Source of the DNA: Streptococcus suis
GTDB lineage: Bacteria > Bacillota > Bacilli > Lactobacillales > Streptococcaceae
DNA: 64,000 nt
Direction: 5' to 3'
NCBI GenBank assembly: GCA_002831545.1
Contig: CP025095.1
Location: 1,426,001-1,490,000 of the forward strand
A model generated the notes under the pieces. The model searched no databases and was not told where the DNA came from. It saw only the letters and a list, made by a program, of their open reading frames with translations. Shown here in pieces: positions 1 through 9,757 of this stretch. Within the stretch, counting starts at the first letter, position 1. Every line of letters begins with the position of its first letter. Position numbers and translations under genes: made by a program.

Positions 1-272
1 TATTCGTGGATTGGTTACCTACAGGTCAATGGTTCTGCCGCGAGTCCTACTCTCTATAAGCGTGGATCACAATTGTGCCACTTAGTCATTTCGTAGATGA
101 CTCAAACCTTGAAGTCCTAAACTCCTTCAAGATACTTTCCATTCAAACATGATTTCAATCCTTATTTCTGTCCAAATTCACCCAGTGATTTTGGATAGAA
201 ATAGGGATTCCTCATCGCTCTGCGATGATAAAACTTAATGGTCAAAAGTGTACATGAAAACAAGCGCTAACT
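1..272 (-). ncRNA. Candidate guide (bridge/seek) RNA region of IS copy A
   Basis: These 272 bases follow the transposase stop, lack any convincing reading frame, and are conserved exactly in copy B. In IS1111-type elements the 3' non-coding region encodes a small RNA whose loops choose donor and target DNA. Local inverted repeats are visible, for example cctcatcgctctgcgatgat near 211-230. The RNA limits, promoter and guide loops were not determined. Placement is by analogy with the family. Confidence 0.35.
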
Positions 273-1394
273 TCAAGCTATTCTTCCTGTCATCATCCCC
301 CAAATAAAACCAGACAATTCTCGTGCAATAGCTGTTTTAGCAACATTTTGTTTCTTATTTTTTCCTAGAACAAGTGTGCGATAACGTCTTCTTAAGCGTT
401 CATTAGCCTTATCCGCATAAGCAATCACCTCCACTCGGTTTCCACTTTGTCTCCGTTTCAATTCTTTGGATTTATACCCAATCGTCCCCTTAGCCAATGA
501 TTGTGCAGCTTCTATCAGAAGTCGTCTCACATGGCTATTCCCAGCTTTGGTGATAGCACCTCTTCTCTCCTTGTCACCGCTAGAATTTTCGTTAGGAGTT
601 AGCCCAAGATAGGAAGCAAAATGTTGAGCTGTCGCAAAGCGGTTAAAATCACCGATTTCCGTCACAATGGAAAGTGCGGTTAGTGTTTTAACGCCAATAA
701 AGCAAGAGAGCCATGAGACCTTCTCTTGATAACTGTCGCTTTGACCCAGTTGCTCAATTCGCGCATCATACCGTTCTATTTGATCTACTAATTTCTCATA
801 GGTCAATAGGTATTCTGTCAAAATCTCTGCGTAAAGTCCATCAGGATTTAGGGAATGGAGCCAGCGGACATGTTTCTGTGTCCAATTACTGCTTCCCTCG
901 GTATAGCGAAAATCATGTCGGAGACAGAAGGCAAGAATTTGTTGTTTGATTTTCTTCAGAGCCACTTTGTGGTCTGTTCTCATGCGGATATATTCTTTGA
1001 CTTGTTCATCCTCAACAGTAGGAACATGAACAGGCCGATAGCTACGAAAGGCCAGAGCTTTTGCGAGCTGAGCTGCATCTTTTTTATCAGTCTTAACACG
1101 CTTAGATCCTTCCTTCATCACCGTTGTAGGCGCCATCACGATACAGGGAATCCCGTGAGCTTGTAGCTGGTGATATAGGGTAAATCCAAGACATCCGGCT
1201 TCGTAGCCACATAACACTTCTGCATCTTGACCATATAAACGACGAAGCTCATTCACATAGTTCACAATATAGCTAACATTTGGACCAACTTTAGTGCTAT
1301 GTTTGAATTGATTCGCCATCATATCATAATAGCAGAGTGAAAAACTTTCTTTGTGAACATCCATTCCGATGAAAAGTGTGGTAAAATGAAACAT
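273..1394 (-). CDS. IS110/IS1111-type DEDD transposase (recombinase)
   Basis: This 373-residue protein would catalyse excision and insertion of the element, guided in this family by an element-encoded RNA. The N-terminal RuvC-like domain shows the DEDD tetrad: D12 in FIGMDVHKE, E65 in CGYEAG, and D103 and D106 in VKTDKKDAAQ. The C-terminal Transposase_20 domain contains the NSSGDKERRG segment expected to hold the catalytic serine. Length is normal for the family and there is no frameshift, so the copy looks active. It differs from copy B by only two residues (Val for Ile in RPVH-V-PTVE and in CFIG-V-KTL), both from single C/T changes. The start at 1394 is the natural one at the family N-terminus. 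Confidence 0.93.
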   Translation of the reverse strand: MFHFTTLFIGMDVHKESFSLCYYDMMANQFKHSTKVGPNVSYIVNYVNELRRLYGQDAEVLCGYEAGCLGFTLYHQLQAHGIPCIVMAPTTVMKEGSKRVKTDKKDAAQLAKALAFRSYRPVHVPTVEDEQVKEYIRMRTDHKVALKKIKQQILAFCLRHDFRYTEGSSNWTQKHVRWLHSLNPDGLYAEILTEYLLTYEKLVDQIERYDARIEQLGQSDSYQEKVSWLSCFIGVKTLTALSIVTEIGDFNRFATAQHFASYLGLTPNENSSGDKERRGAITKAGNSHVRRLLIEAAQSLAKGTIGYKSKELKRRQSGNRVEVIAYADKANERLRRRYRTLVLGKNKKQNVAKTAIARELSGFIWGMMTGRIA

Positions 1395-1508
1395 ATAAGA
1401 CCTCCAATTGAGTGTGGTAATTCCTGTTAGAAGTTGATTGTTTTTTTTATTCTAGTGTACAGGTAAATCCACGAATTCTCAACTGGGGGTCTTTACATAT
1501 TGTCTATA

Positions 1509-1702
1509 AAAAGGGAGTGAGCAAGACATCCATGATGGCTCCGTCCTTACCCACAGAATAATGAGAATGAGCATAAAGCCCTCACTAAGATTATATACCT
1601 CGTGAGGGCCTTGCGGTTGGTGCATTATTGATGTTAATTATGATGACAAAACTGCTCCAGCCTACTGATAAGAACCACAATATACACTCAAGAATATGAC
1701 TA
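1509..1702. other. Intergenic segment with a short hairpin
   Basis: No gene is visible. It holds an 8-bp inverted repeat (gccctcac at 1578-1585, gtgagggc at 1602-1609) with a 16-base loop and no T-run. It may be a remnant of the element that also left the decayed transposase downstream. Confidence 0.4.
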
Positions 1703-1806
1703 ATACTCAATGAAAATCAAAAACAGACTAGGCGACGCAGATGCAGATAGAACTGAAGTTCATCAAATCAAGTCAACAACGTCTGATTTTGATTTTCGAA
1801 GAGTAT
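1703..1806 (-). repeat. BOX-like miniature repeat
   Basis: A 104-bp element with imperfect 20-bp terminal inverted repeats: one end reads atactcaatgaaaatcaaaa, the complement of the other reads atactcttcgaaaatcaaaa. These match the outer ends of streptococcal BOX elements (boxC and boxA respectively). The interior is short and divergent, so it may lack boxB modules. Confidence 0.7.
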
Positions 1807-1904
1807 AAAATTCAGTAGATAGGCTCTCTAACTTACAAGAAGGAAGGAATTGTCATAGATAATCATGTGTAGATCAAGTCGACATTGTCGTTTGTATTCC
1901 CCTC

Positions 1905-2280
1905 AACTTGTCCAAAGGCATTACTTAGCTACATTTGATACAACGACTAAAGGTCTACGTGCTTACCACGATTTTCTCAGTCAATTTCATGTGGAAGCTG
2001 TTGGTATGGAAAGCACAGGTGTCTATTGGTGTCCTGTCTAGCATGCTCTATGTGATGACTTCGAGCTAATACTTGCTCAACCAGCCCATATGAAGGCTAC
2101 AGGTCAGAAAACTGACAAGAAAGATGCTTACTGGATTGCCAAATGAAGGCGGATTGGTCTGCTTCCTCGGAGTTTCGTTCCCGATGAAATCATTCCTGAA
2201 TTGAGAGAGTTGACCAGACAGCAGAAACATTATAATATTGGGACTTTTCTCATCTCTTTGTTAAGACAATCTAAAAAAAT
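1905..2280 (+). pseudogene. Degenerate IS110-type transposase fragment
   Basis: Plus-strand translation gives recognisable IS110 DEDD-domain sequence: VGMESTGVYW, then QPAHMKATGQKTDKKDA, then FVPDEIIPELRELTRQ. The frame is broken by TAG at 2039-2041 and TGA at 2144-2146, and it ends after the DEDD domain with no C-terminal domain. It differs clearly from the intact transposase beside it, so it is a relic of another IS110-family element. It abuts the 3' end of the ClC gene. Confidence 0.8.
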
Positions 2281-2281
2281 G

Positions 2282-3820
2282 CTAATCTCCCTCAAATATC
2301 CTACGAACGGTATGAATTTGAGAGATTGGAACTGCAACGAGCAAGGAATCACCCATAGAAAGTTGGCTATTTCCTTTCACAATCCTTGACTTACCATGAT
2401 GAATTTGACTGGTGATCAAGCATGAATCCGGTAAACGTAACTCGCTAACAAATCTTCTGTCCAATGTTTCGTTGACAACAACCTCTATTAAGGTCATGTG
2501 TTCTTGCTGTTCTACTTCTTCTGGCAGAATTTTTTCCAACATTGCTTCATAGACTGGCGCGCCACCTAAGAGGTCCATCATCACATAGGAACTCAAAGCT
2601 ACCAACCCGATGACCATCAATTGGTTCAAACTTCCAACCATTTCAGTTACTAAAATAATAGCAGTTAGAGGTGCTTTGGAAATCGCTGCGAAAAAGCCTG
2701 CCATTCCCAATACAATAAACAATAGCATCTGCTCCTGACTGATGAAACCAATATCAAGGAAGAACCGTGCGACAAAAAGCCCAAGGAGACTTCCTAAGGT
2801 TAATATGGGCAAAAAGATGCCCCCTGGTAGACCAGAACCATAGGAAATCATGCTCCATACAAATCGAATTAAAATTAAGATTGCCAATGTCAGTAGTCCT
2901 TGTTCCAAATATGGGAGCTCTAAAATCAAATGATGCCCGCCACCCAACAGATTAGGGAAAAAATAACCAATCGGTATAATAAACAAAAAGGCAAATACAC
3001 TGTAGTATGGAACTGGGAGAGGAATGATTTTTGAGAGGAGGGTATAGAAACCTTGTATATTGAGGATAACAACTTCATACACATATCCAGCAAGTCCAAG
3101 GAAAACTCCAAGTAAGATATAGATCCAATATTGGTCAAGAGATAGTAACTGTAAGTCCTTCGGCATATGCAAAACAGGCATTAATCCAAAAAAATGTAAG
3201 GAAATAAAGTTCGCAGTGATACTGGCTGCCAGGGCTGAGACCCATACCAGACGTGAAAACTGATGATAGACTTCCTCCACAACAAATAAAAGGCCTGCTA
3301 TTGGTGCATTGAAAGCTGCTGCCAAACCTGCCGCAGCGCCACTAGCAATCAAACTCCTTCTTTCCATTTCACTGGATTTAAGAAGAACTGATATACCTTT
3401 AGCCGTTACAGCTCCTAATTGAATACTGGGACCTTCACGCCCCAGCATTAGACCAGATGCAATGGATAAAACACCGCCGATAAATTTTCTCCAAAGGACT
3501 GACCACCAGTTTAAATCCATAATTCCTTTTAGTTCTGCCTCCACCTGAGGTATACCAGAACCTTTTGTATTTGGCTCGTCTTTGATCAACTTGCCAACAA
3601 GTAAAGCTATGACCAGATAAAGCCCTCCAATAAGAAGTAAATAGATTGCATTGTCTGTTGCCAGAGAATAGAGGTGCGTAAAGACAGAAAATAGTTTTTC
3701 AATGGCTAAGCGAAATGCAACGACCACTAAACCGGCGACAATGCCAACTAAACTACCACGCAGAACCGAGTAGAGGATTGATTGAGAAATAAAACTAACT
3801 TCTTTCCGGTGATTTTCCAT
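2282..3820 (-). CDS. ClC-family chloride channel / H+-Cl- antiporter with C-terminal TrkA_C-like domain
   Basis: This 512-residue integral membrane protein is predicted to move chloride, probably exchanged for protons. The three ClC selectivity signatures are present: GSGIPQVE, GREGPSIQLG (the Glu is the gating and proton glutamate) and GLPGGIFLP. Many hydrophobic helices cover roughly residues 10-420. The last 80 residues (LIEVVVNETLDRRF onward) resemble a regulatory TrkA_C domain. A Shine-Dalgarno sequence, tagaaaggaaggg, precedes the ATG. The gene is alone on its strand, downstream of potD, and its 3' end touches decayed IS sequence without losing the domain. The substrate is inferred from the family. 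Confidence 0.9.
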   Translation of the reverse strand: MENHRKEVSFISQSILYSVLRGSLVGIVAGLVVVAFRLAIEKLFSVFTHLYSLATDNAIYLLLIGGLYLVIALLVGKLIKDEPNTKGSGIPQVEAELKGIMDLNWWSVLWRKFIGGVLSIASGLMLGREGPSIQLGAVTAKGISVLLKSSEMERRSLIASGAAAGLAAAFNAPIAGLLFVVEEVYHQFSRLVWVSALAASITANFISLHFFGLMPVLHMPKDLQLLSLDQYWIYILLGVFLGLAGYVYEVVILNIQGFYTLLSKIIPLPVPYYSVFAFLFIIPIGYFFPNLLGGGHHLILELPYLEQGLLTLAILILIRFVWSMISYGSGLPGGIFLPILTLGSLLGLFVARFFLDIGFISQEQMLLFIVLGMAGFFAAISKAPLTAIILVTEMVGSLNQLMVIGLVALSSYVMMDLLGGAPVYEAMLEKILPEEVEQQEHMTLIEVVVNETLDRRFVSELRLPDSCLITSQIHHGKSRIVKGNSQLSMGDSLLVAVPISQIHTVRRIFEGD

Positions 3821-3933
3821 TGGGATTTCCCTTCCTTTCTATAGTATGTATAACCAAAAAATAGGAGCAATAAGTACTTAGTAAAGAACCTCACTCCCAT
3901 TCTTTTATTTATATTGCTACCTGTCCAATCAGA

Positions 3934-5004
3934 CTATTTCCGATACATCTTGAATTGGAGATAGAGGTCATTATACATTCCAAGTATCTCTGGTCCAAGA
4001 TTATCATAAACTTCCATCTTCTTCATCGTTTCTTCAGATGGATAGAAAGATTCATCGCTCTGAGTCTCCTCATCCAGCATAGCCTTGGCTGCAGGAATTG
4101 GTGTTGAATAACCAACATATTCTGCATTGCGAAGCGCATTTTCAGGACGAAGCATAAAACTCATAAAGGCGTAAGCTCCATCAATATTTTTTGCTGTTTT
4201 TGGAATGACCATGTTATCGAACCAAAGGTTAGAACCTTTTGATGGTACAACATAGCGCAGATTTTCATTTCCATCTAACATTTCACTCGCCTCACCTGAG
4301 AACGAAACAGCAATTGCTGCCGCATCTTGTATCATATAACCTTTTATCTCATCAGCAACAATTGCTTTGACATTTGGAGTTAAATTATAAAGATGTTCAG
4401 CTGCTTTTTCAATCTCTGCAGGATTTTTAGAGTTTAAGCTGTAACCCAAAGATTGCAGACCGAAGCCCATGACCTCACGAACACCGTCGATTAACATGAT
4501 ATTGTCACGGTATTCTTCTGACCACAAATCTTCCCATTCTTGAGGAGGATTGTCAACCATAGTTTCATTGTAAACAATCCCCAAGGTCCCCCAGAAATAT
4601 GGAATAGAATAGTCATTGTTCTTATCAAAACTCAAGCCCATAAATCGTGGATCGATATTTTCTATCCCTTCAATTTTTAATTTATCTAGTTTCACGAGCA
4701 TATCTTCTTCCGTCATTTTGGAAATCATATACTCAGAAGGAACAGCCAGGTCATAGGTAGTTCCACCCTGCTTGATTTTAGTGTACATGGATTCGTTAGA
4801 ATCAAAGGTCTGGTAATCCACCTGAATACCTGTTTCAGCCGTGAATTCTGCGAGTAATTCTGGGTCAATATAATCGCCCCAGTTATAGATGACAAGTTTA
4901 TCAGTTGTCCCTTGGGTTGAATCAGCTTCTAATTTTGAACTAATTCCCCATAAAACTAGGACAATAGCTATAATTCCTACAAAAAATGAATACAATCGTT
5001 TCAT
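3934..5004 (-). CDS. potD: Spermidine/putrescine ABC transporter, substrate-binding protein
   Basis: This 356-residue extracellular solute-binding protein captures polyamines for PotABC. An N-terminal hydrophobic segment (about residues 5-22) lacks a lipobox cysteine, so it is either a cleaved signal or an uncleaved anchor. The body reads as a PotD/PotF fold, with KLVIYNWGDYIDPELLAEF at the start of the mature part and LWFDNMVIPKTAKN near the ligand site. The ATG shares its A with the TAA of potC (TAATG at 5004), so the two genes are translationally coupled. It is the last gene of the murB-potABCD operon. Confidence 0.95.
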   Translation of the reverse strand: MKRLYSFFVGIIAIVLVLWGISSKLEADSTQGTTDKLVIYNWGDYIDPELLAEFTAETGIQVDYQTFDSNESMYTKIKQGGTTYDLAVPSEYMISKMTEEDMLVKLDKLKIEGIENIDPRFMGLSFDKNNDYSIPYFWGTLGIVYNETMVDNPPQEWEDLWSEEYRDNIMLIDGVREVMGFGLQSLGYSLNSKNPAEIEKAAEHLYNLTPNVKAIVADEIKGYMIQDAAAIAVSFSGEASEMLDGNENLRYVVPSKGSNLWFDNMVIPKTAKNIDGAYAFMSFMLRPENALRNAEYVGYSTPIPAAKAMLDEETQSDESFYPSEETMKKMEVYDNLGPEILGMYNDLYLQFKMYRK

Positions 5005-5774
5005 TAGTTGGCCTCCTTTTCACGTGAGATGAAATAATAACCCACTACCAATAAGATAGAGAAAAGGAAAACTAGGGTTGACAAGGCATTGATTTCTAGA
5101 GAAATCCCTTGACGAGCCCGAGAATAAATCTCTACAGATAGGTTTGAGTAACCATTTCCCGTAACAAAGAATGTCACAGCAAAGTCATCCAAGGAATAGG
5201 TAAAGGCCATGAAGTAGCCTGCAATGATGGCTGGTGTTAGGTATGGCAACATGATTTCTTTCAGCATTTGTGGCTGAGTTGCACCCAAGTCATAAGCTGC
5301 TGAAATCATATCTGCGTTCATCTCTTTCAGCCGTGGCAAAACCATCAATACTACGATTGGAATAGAAAAGGCAATATGACTGAGCAATACTGAGACAAAG
5401 CCTAGCTGGAAACCAATCATGGTAAAGAGAATTAGGAAACTTGCCCCAATCATGACGTCTGGAGCGACCATCAAGATATTATTGACAGACAAGAGTGCAT
5501 TTTGAAAACGAGGTTTTGCCTGATAGATATAGATGGCACCGAAAGTTCCGATAAGGGTCGCCATCAAAGAACTCAAGAAGGCCAACAAGAAGGTTTGAGC
5601 CAGAATCAGCATTAGTCGGCTATCGCCAAGCATAGATGAAAAATGCTCCAAGGTAAAACCTGTAAATCCATTCATATCCCCACCTTCATTAAAGGCGTAG
5701 AAAATCAGATAGAAAATCGGCAAATAAAGAAGGAGGAAGGCAACCGCTAAGTAAATGTTTGCAAATTTTTTCAT
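5004..5774 (-). CDS. potC: Spermidine/putrescine ABC transporter permease
   Basis: This 256-residue membrane permease forms the translocation pore with PotB. About six hydrophobic helices are visible. The inner-membrane EAA-type loop (AAYDLGATQPQMLKEIMLP) that contacts the ATPase is present. The start is set at ATG 5774 because a strong Shine-Dalgarno sequence (agaggaag) sits just upstream and because it makes the same TAATG overlap with the potB stop that is seen at the next junction. A longer frame from GTG at 5801 lacks this support. Confidence 0.95.
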   Translation of the reverse strand: MKKFANIYLAVAFLLLYLPIFYLIFYAFNEGGDMNGFTGFTLEHFSSMLGDSRLMLILAQTFLLAFLSSLMATLIGTFGAIYIYQAKPRFQNALLSVNNILMVAPDVMIGASFLILFTMIGFQLGFVSVLLSHIAFSIPIVVLMVLPRLKEMNADMISAAYDLGATQPQMLKEIMLPYLTPAIIAGYFMAFTYSLDDFAVTFFVTGNGYSNLSVEIYSRARQGISLEINALSTLVFLFSILLVVGYYFISREKEAN

Positions 5775-6574
5775 TATTTCTTCCTCTCTTTCGTCATCCA
5801 CATAATCAAGAGCATGGCCAAAATCAAGACCACACCAATGGTTGAGCCCATTCCCCAGTTTTGTGTTGTGAGAAAGTGTTGTTCGATAGCTGTACCAAGC
5901 GTGATCACTCGGTTACCGCCAATCAAACGGGTCAACATGAAGAGGCTCAGACTTGGAATGAAAACCGCCTGTACACCAGAACGGACACCATTCATAGAAA
6001 GAGGAAAAATAACTTTTGTGAAGGTCTGCCAAGGAGTTGCCCCCAAATCACGACTCGCATTGATTAGGTTTTTATCCAAATCATCCAAGGCGTTAAAGAT
6101 CGGCAAAATCATAAACGGAATCTCGATATAGGCTGCAACAGCAATAAAGGAGAAATCTGTAAAAAGAATTTGCTGAGCTCCTAGACCAATAAATTCTAGG
6201 AACTGGTTGATAGAGCCGTGTTGCCCAAAAATACCGATAAAGGCATAGGCTTTTAGCAAAAGATTGACCCAGGTTGGCAAGATAATAAGCATCAACCAGA
6301 GCTGTCTATGCTTGAGTTTGGTCAAGAAATAGGCTGTTGGGTAGGAAACCAAAAGCGTGACCAGAGTGATAATACCTGCGTAAAAAATGGAGTTAAAACT
6401 CATTCGCAGATAGGTCATATTGGGCGAGTTAAAATAGGTCTGATAATTGGCCAAAGTGAAATTGCCATGAATATCAAAGAAAGATTTGAAGATAATCAAG
6501 GCAACTGGAGCTAGTACAAAGAGAAAGACCCATAGGGCGTAGGGAATTGCAAAAAGCCTAGAGGTTTTCTTCAT
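5774..6574 (-). CDS. potB: Spermidine/putrescine ABC transporter permease
   Basis: This 266-residue permease partners PotC. It has six predicted helices and the EAA-type motif [19 protein letters not shown]. The start is placed at ATG 6574 (MKKTSRLF), six bases after a near-perfect gaggagg. A longer frame beginning with TTG at 6589 would bury that ribosome site. The gene overlaps the end of potA by 17 bases, which indicates coupled translation. Confidence 0.95.
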   Translation of the reverse strand: MKKTSRLFAIPYALWVFLFVLAPVALIIFKSFFDIHGNFTLANYQTYFNSPNMTYLRMSFNSIFYAGIITLVTLLVSYPTAYFLTKLKHRQLWLMLIILPTWVNLLLKAYAFIGIFGQHGSINQFLEFIGLGAQQILFTDFSFIAVAAYIEIPFMILPIFNALDDLDKNLINASRDLGATPWQTFTKVIFPLSMNGVRSGVQAVFIPSLSLFMLTRLIGGNRVITLGTAIEQHFLTTQNWGMGSTIGVVLILAMLLIMWMTKERKK

Positions 6575-7712
6575 TGCGTTCCTCCTCAATGGCGTTAATC
6601 AAGCCATCTTCTACTTCTTCCACTTCCACATATTCTTCGATACGGGCATCGAATTCTTCCTCTGTTTCATTAAGACGCATGATATGAATATCTTCTGGCT
6701 CAAAGTCTAGACCGATGACCTCTCCCACAATAGCTTTACGAGTTGAGTGAATCATCCATTCATTGCCCAAATCATCGTAGGCAATGATTTCATAGTGAAC
6801 CCCACGGAAGAGCTGGGTATCTACTTTTACCTGCAATTTACCTTCTTCTGGAAGTGTAATCTGCAAGTCTTCTGGACGGATAACGATTTGAACGTCTTCA
6901 TTTGGACGCATACCACCATCCACAGCTTCGAAGCGTTTGCCGTTAAATTCAACTAAATAGTCTCTAATCATGCGACCAGACAGGATATTGGACTCGCCAA
7001 TAAAGGTAGCAACAAAATGGTTGATTGGCTCATCATAAATATCTACAGGCGTTCCTGACTGAACAATTTCACCTTCATTCATGACAAAAATCCAGTCACT
7101 CATGGCCAGAGCTTCTTCTTGGTCATGGGTAACGAAGACGAAGGTAATTCCTAGACGTTGTTGCAATTCACGCAGTTCGTACTGCATTTCTGTTCTTAGT
7201 TTCAAGTCCAGGGCAGAAAGTGGTTCATCTAGCAAGACGACGCGAGGCTGGTTGATAATCGCACGTGCAATAGCAACCCGCTGGCGTTGACCACCAGACA
7301 ATTTCTGAATGGAACGATTTTCATAACCAGAGAGCCGGACCATTTGTAAGGCTTCTGTCACACGGCGTTCAATTTCAGCCTTATCAACCTTTCTTAATTT
7401 AAGAGGAAAAGCCACATTTTCAAAGACAGTCATATGTGGGAAAAGGGCATAGGACTGGAAAACCGTATGGACATCCCGTTTATTAGTCGGAACATCATTA
7501 ATCCGTTGACCGTCCAGATAAATATCACCTGAACTCGCATCCAATAAACCAGCAATAATGTTCAAAATTGTTGATTTACCTGAGCCAGAAGCTCCTAATA
7601 GGGTATAAAATTTCCCTTCTTCCAATTCAAAACTAATATCCTTTAATACAGTTGTTCCACTGTCTTCAAATACTTTTGAAACGTTCTTAAATTCAATAAT
7701 TGGCTTTTTCAA
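6558..7712 (-). CDS. potA: Spermidine/putrescine ABC transporter ATPase
   Basis: This 384-residue ATPase drives polyamine import. It shows Walker A (GASGSGKST), the signature [14 protein letters not shown], Walker B ([12 protein letters not shown]), a switch His (FVTHDQEEA) and a C-terminal TOBE-like regulatory domain (about residues 270-350). It appears to start with TTG at 7712, with aagga about 11 bases upstream. A nearer ATG at 7719 is out of frame and stops after eight codons. It lies 38 bp after murB, in the conserved streptococcal murB-potABCD arrangement. Confidence 0.94.
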   Translation of the reverse strand: MKKPIIEFKNVSKVFEDSGTTVLKDISFELEEGKFYTLLGASGSGKSTILNIIAGLLDASSGDIYLDGQRINDVPTNKRDVHTVFQSYALFPHMTVFENVAFPLKLRKVDKAEIERRVTEALQMVRLSGYENRSIQKLSGGQRQRVAIARAIINQPRVVLLDEPLSALDLKLRTEMQYELRELQQRLGITFVFVTHDQEEALAMSDWIFVMNEGEIVQSGTPVDIYDEPINHFVATFIGESNILSGRMIRDYLVEFNGKRFEAVDGGMRPNEDVQIVIRPEDLQITLPEEGKLQVKVDTQLFRGVHYEIIAYDDLGNEWMIHSTRKAIVGEVIGLDFEPEDIHIMRLNETEEEFDARIEEYVEVEEVEDGLINAIEEERNEENL

Positions 7713-7750
7713 TTCTCATAAATTCCTTCTTTTAAAACAGAGCCAGATGG

Positions 7751-8659
7751 CTAGAGTTTATCAGCAAGTTCACCGATAATACGAACCTCTCTCTCCAGTG
7801 TAATTCCTGAAGATTTTTCAACAACATCAATCACATGTGCAATCAGATTTTCATAATCCTTTGCTGTACCATTGTCGACATTGACCATAAAACCTGCGTG
7901 TTTTTCAGATACTTCAACACCACCAATTCGATAACCTTTTAACCCCGCATCCATAATCAACTGACCTGCAAAGTGACCAAGTGGACGTTTGAAGACTGAA
8001 CCACAAGATGGATATTCCAAAGGTTGCTTGAGCTCGCGTAAATGTGTCAAACGAGCCATTTCTTGTTGAATAACCGTATGATTTCCTGGCTTGAGGGCAA
8101 ATTTTGCAGACAAAACAATCGCACCGTTTTCCTGCAAAATAGAAGAACGGTAGCCAAATCGCAACTCACGATTGTCCAACGTTTCGACATAACCTGCTGG
8201 AGTCAAAATCTGCGCTGAAACTAGAATGTGTGCCACTTCACCTCCGTAAGCACCTGCATTCATATAGACAGCACCACCAATGCTTCCCGGAATACCACAA
8301 GCAAATTCAAATCCTGATAAAGAATGAAAAAGTGCGACTTTTGTCGTTTCAATCAGATTGGCACCTGCTTCCGCTTCAATGGTGTATCCTGATACAGTAA
8401 CGGAGTTAAGTTTATCCATACGGATAACAAAACCACGAATACCGCCATCTCGGACAATGATATTACTTGAATTTCCTAATACTTGCCATGGAATACCTTC
8501 GCGTTTAGCAAATTCTACTATACGAACAATCTCGTAACGATTCCGCGGAAAAGCTAGATAATCAACAGCTCCTCCTACTTTTGTATAGGTATATTCTTTT
8601 AAAGGCTCATCGAATCGGATATCGATGCCTTCTAATTCAAGCCTAATTTTATCTTTCAT
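7751..8659 (-). CDS. murB: UDP-N-acetylenolpyruvoylglucosamine reductase
   Basis: This 302-residue cytoplasmic flavoenzyme makes UDP-N-acetylmuramate, the second committed step of peptidoglycan synthesis. The FAD-binding region is recognisable ([35 protein letters not shown]), as is the substrate and catalytic region ([11 protein letters not shown], with the Ser proton donor). Length is normal. The ATG at 8659 follows gagaagg. It is the promoter-proximal gene of the operon with potABCD. Confidence 0.96.
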   Translation of the reverse strand: MKDKIRLELEGIDIRFDEPLKEYTYTKVGGAVDYLAFPRNRYEIVRIVEFAKREGIPWQVLGNSSNIIVRDGGIRGFVIRMDKLNSVTVSGYTIEAEAGANLIETTKVALFHSLSGFEFACGIPGSIGGAVYMNAGAYGGEVAHILVSAQILTPAGYVETLDNRELRFGYRSSILQENGAIVLSAKFALKPGNHTVIQQEMARLTHLRELKQPLEYPSCGSVFKRPLGHFAGQLIMDAGLKGYRIGGVEVSEKHAGFMVNVDNGTAKDYENLIAHVIDVVEKSSGITLEREVRIIGELADKL

Positions 8660-8694
8660 AACCTTCTCATTTCAATTTAAGATATACAGGATTT

Positions 8695-8723
8695 ATTATA
8701 CCAAAAATTACAGGAGAAAACGA
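8695..8723 (-). promoter_or_regulatory. Promoter of murB-potABCD
   Basis: On the minus strand an extended -10 (TTTGGTATAAT, hexamer at 8695-8700) lies about 40 bases before the murB ATG. The -35 region is weak, as is tolerated with a TGn extension. Confidence 0.6.
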
Positions 8724-8800
8724 ATAAAATTCAACAAAAATACTTTCACAAGCCAAATTAATTTGCTCCAATATTTTGTAATGGAGAATGGAATGCACCA

Positions 8801-8850
8801 AAAAAGGAGTTCCCTTTCTACCGCGTATAGTAGCGATGGCGAACTCCAAC
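8801..8850 (-). terminator. Terminator after thrB
   Basis: The stem ggagttc/gaactcc (8806-8812 with 8841-8847) encloses a smaller hairpin and is followed on the minus strand by a T6 run. It ends the hom-thrB transcript. Confidence 0.75.
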
Positions 8851-8893
8851 AAAATAAACATTTTTACTTTTGCAAATGATAGATTCTCACTAT

Positions 8894-9754
8894 CTATGCA
8901 ATAGCAATCCCTTTGGTATCTACTTGAAGGCGGTGGACAGTTCCGTCTAGATTTAGTTCCTCTAATGCTAGAACAATAGCGTCCTCCCTATCTTTGGGCG
9001 CTAATACCATCACTGTTGGACCGGCACCTGACAAGTAGGTTGCATAGGCTCCCAACTCCTGTGCAGTTTGCTTGATTGGACAAAACTCCTTAACAAGTAG
9101 CTGACGGAATGGTTCATGGAACATATCTGACTGAATTGATTTCCCAGCTTTTTCCAGATCACCTGCCATCAAACTGGCAACAGCAACGTTTGCAATGGCA
9201 CTAGCAGCCACTGCTTTCTTATAGCCCATCTGAGATGGCAGCACACCCCTGCTCTCAACTGTACGAAGAGGATAATTTGGGATAAAGGCAACAAAACTTG
9301 CTTCTGGGAATTCTGTTACAACTGCCTGTACTCTCTTATTAACATAGCTAGAGATGACTAAATTACCAAAAATCGCTGGGGCTACATTATCAGGATGTCC
9401 TTCAATTTCTGTCGCTTTGAGCAATTTTTCATCCGCTGTCATATTCAAACCTGCTAATTGATTAGCCAATTCGATACCAGCTACGATAACGGAACTGGAT
9501 GAACCCAAACCACGTGCCAAGGGAATATCACTAATCATTCTGATACGATGCGGCCGCAATCCTTTTTCAATCTTTAAAGCTGTCTTGATCAAAAGATTGT
9601 TCTTGTCTGATGGAACATGTTCAAGATTGTGCTCAATCACCCATTCATCAGTCTCTTCAAACACTTCAATCGTTAGATATTTCGAAAGGGCAACACCTAC
9701 TGAATCAAATCCTGGACCGATATTAGCTGAAGTTGCTGGAATAATAATTTTCAT
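8894..9754 (-). CDS. thrB: Homoserine kinase
   Basis: This 286-residue GHMP kinase phosphorylates homoserine for threonine synthesis. The ATP-binding glycine/serine loop [15 protein letters not shown] (about residues 83-97) and the C-terminal motif [12 protein letters not shown] are present. The gene starts three bases after the hom stop, so the two are co-transcribed and probably coupled. Length is normal. Confidence 0.95.
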   Translation of the reverse strand: MKIIIPATSANIGPGFDSVGVALSKYLTIEVFEETDEWVIEHNLEHVPSDKNNLLIKTALKIEKGLRPHRIRMISDIPLARGLGSSSSVIVAGIELANQLAGLNMTADEKLLKATEIEGHPDNVAPAIFGNLVISSYVNKRVQAVVTEFPEASFVAFIPNYPLRTVESRGVLPSQMGYKKAVAASAIANVAVASLMAGDLEKAGKSIQSDMFHEPFRQLLVKEFCPIKQTAQELGAYATYLSGAGPTVMVLAPKDREDAIVLALEELNLDGTVHRLQVDTKGIAIA

Positions 9755-9757
9755 TGC

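Larger units (their letters stand above)
1..1508 (-). mobile_element. IS110-family insertion sequence, copy A (IS1111-like layout)
   Basis: Positions 1-1508 match 46643-48150 almost base for base, which defines the shared element. The window starts at or just inside its left end, so the true left boundary cannot be seen. An 11-bp inverted repeat lies just inside the ends (attcgtggatt at 2-12, its complement at 1466-1476), leaving about 32 shared bases outside the right repeat. The transposase is on the minus strand with a long non-coding region after its stop (1-272) and a short one before its start (1395-1508). Subterminal repeats plus a long 3' non-coding region are features of the IS1111 subgroup. 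No target duplication is visible, as expected for IS110-family elements. Confidence 0.85.

Noticed and set aside
713..1166. Plus-strand frames inside the IS
   Set aside because: Both copies have them only because the whole IS is copied. They are antisense to the transposase.
2201..2389. 62-codon plus-strand frame across the relic and the ClC end
   Set aside because: It joins the decayed transposase to antisense ClC sequence.
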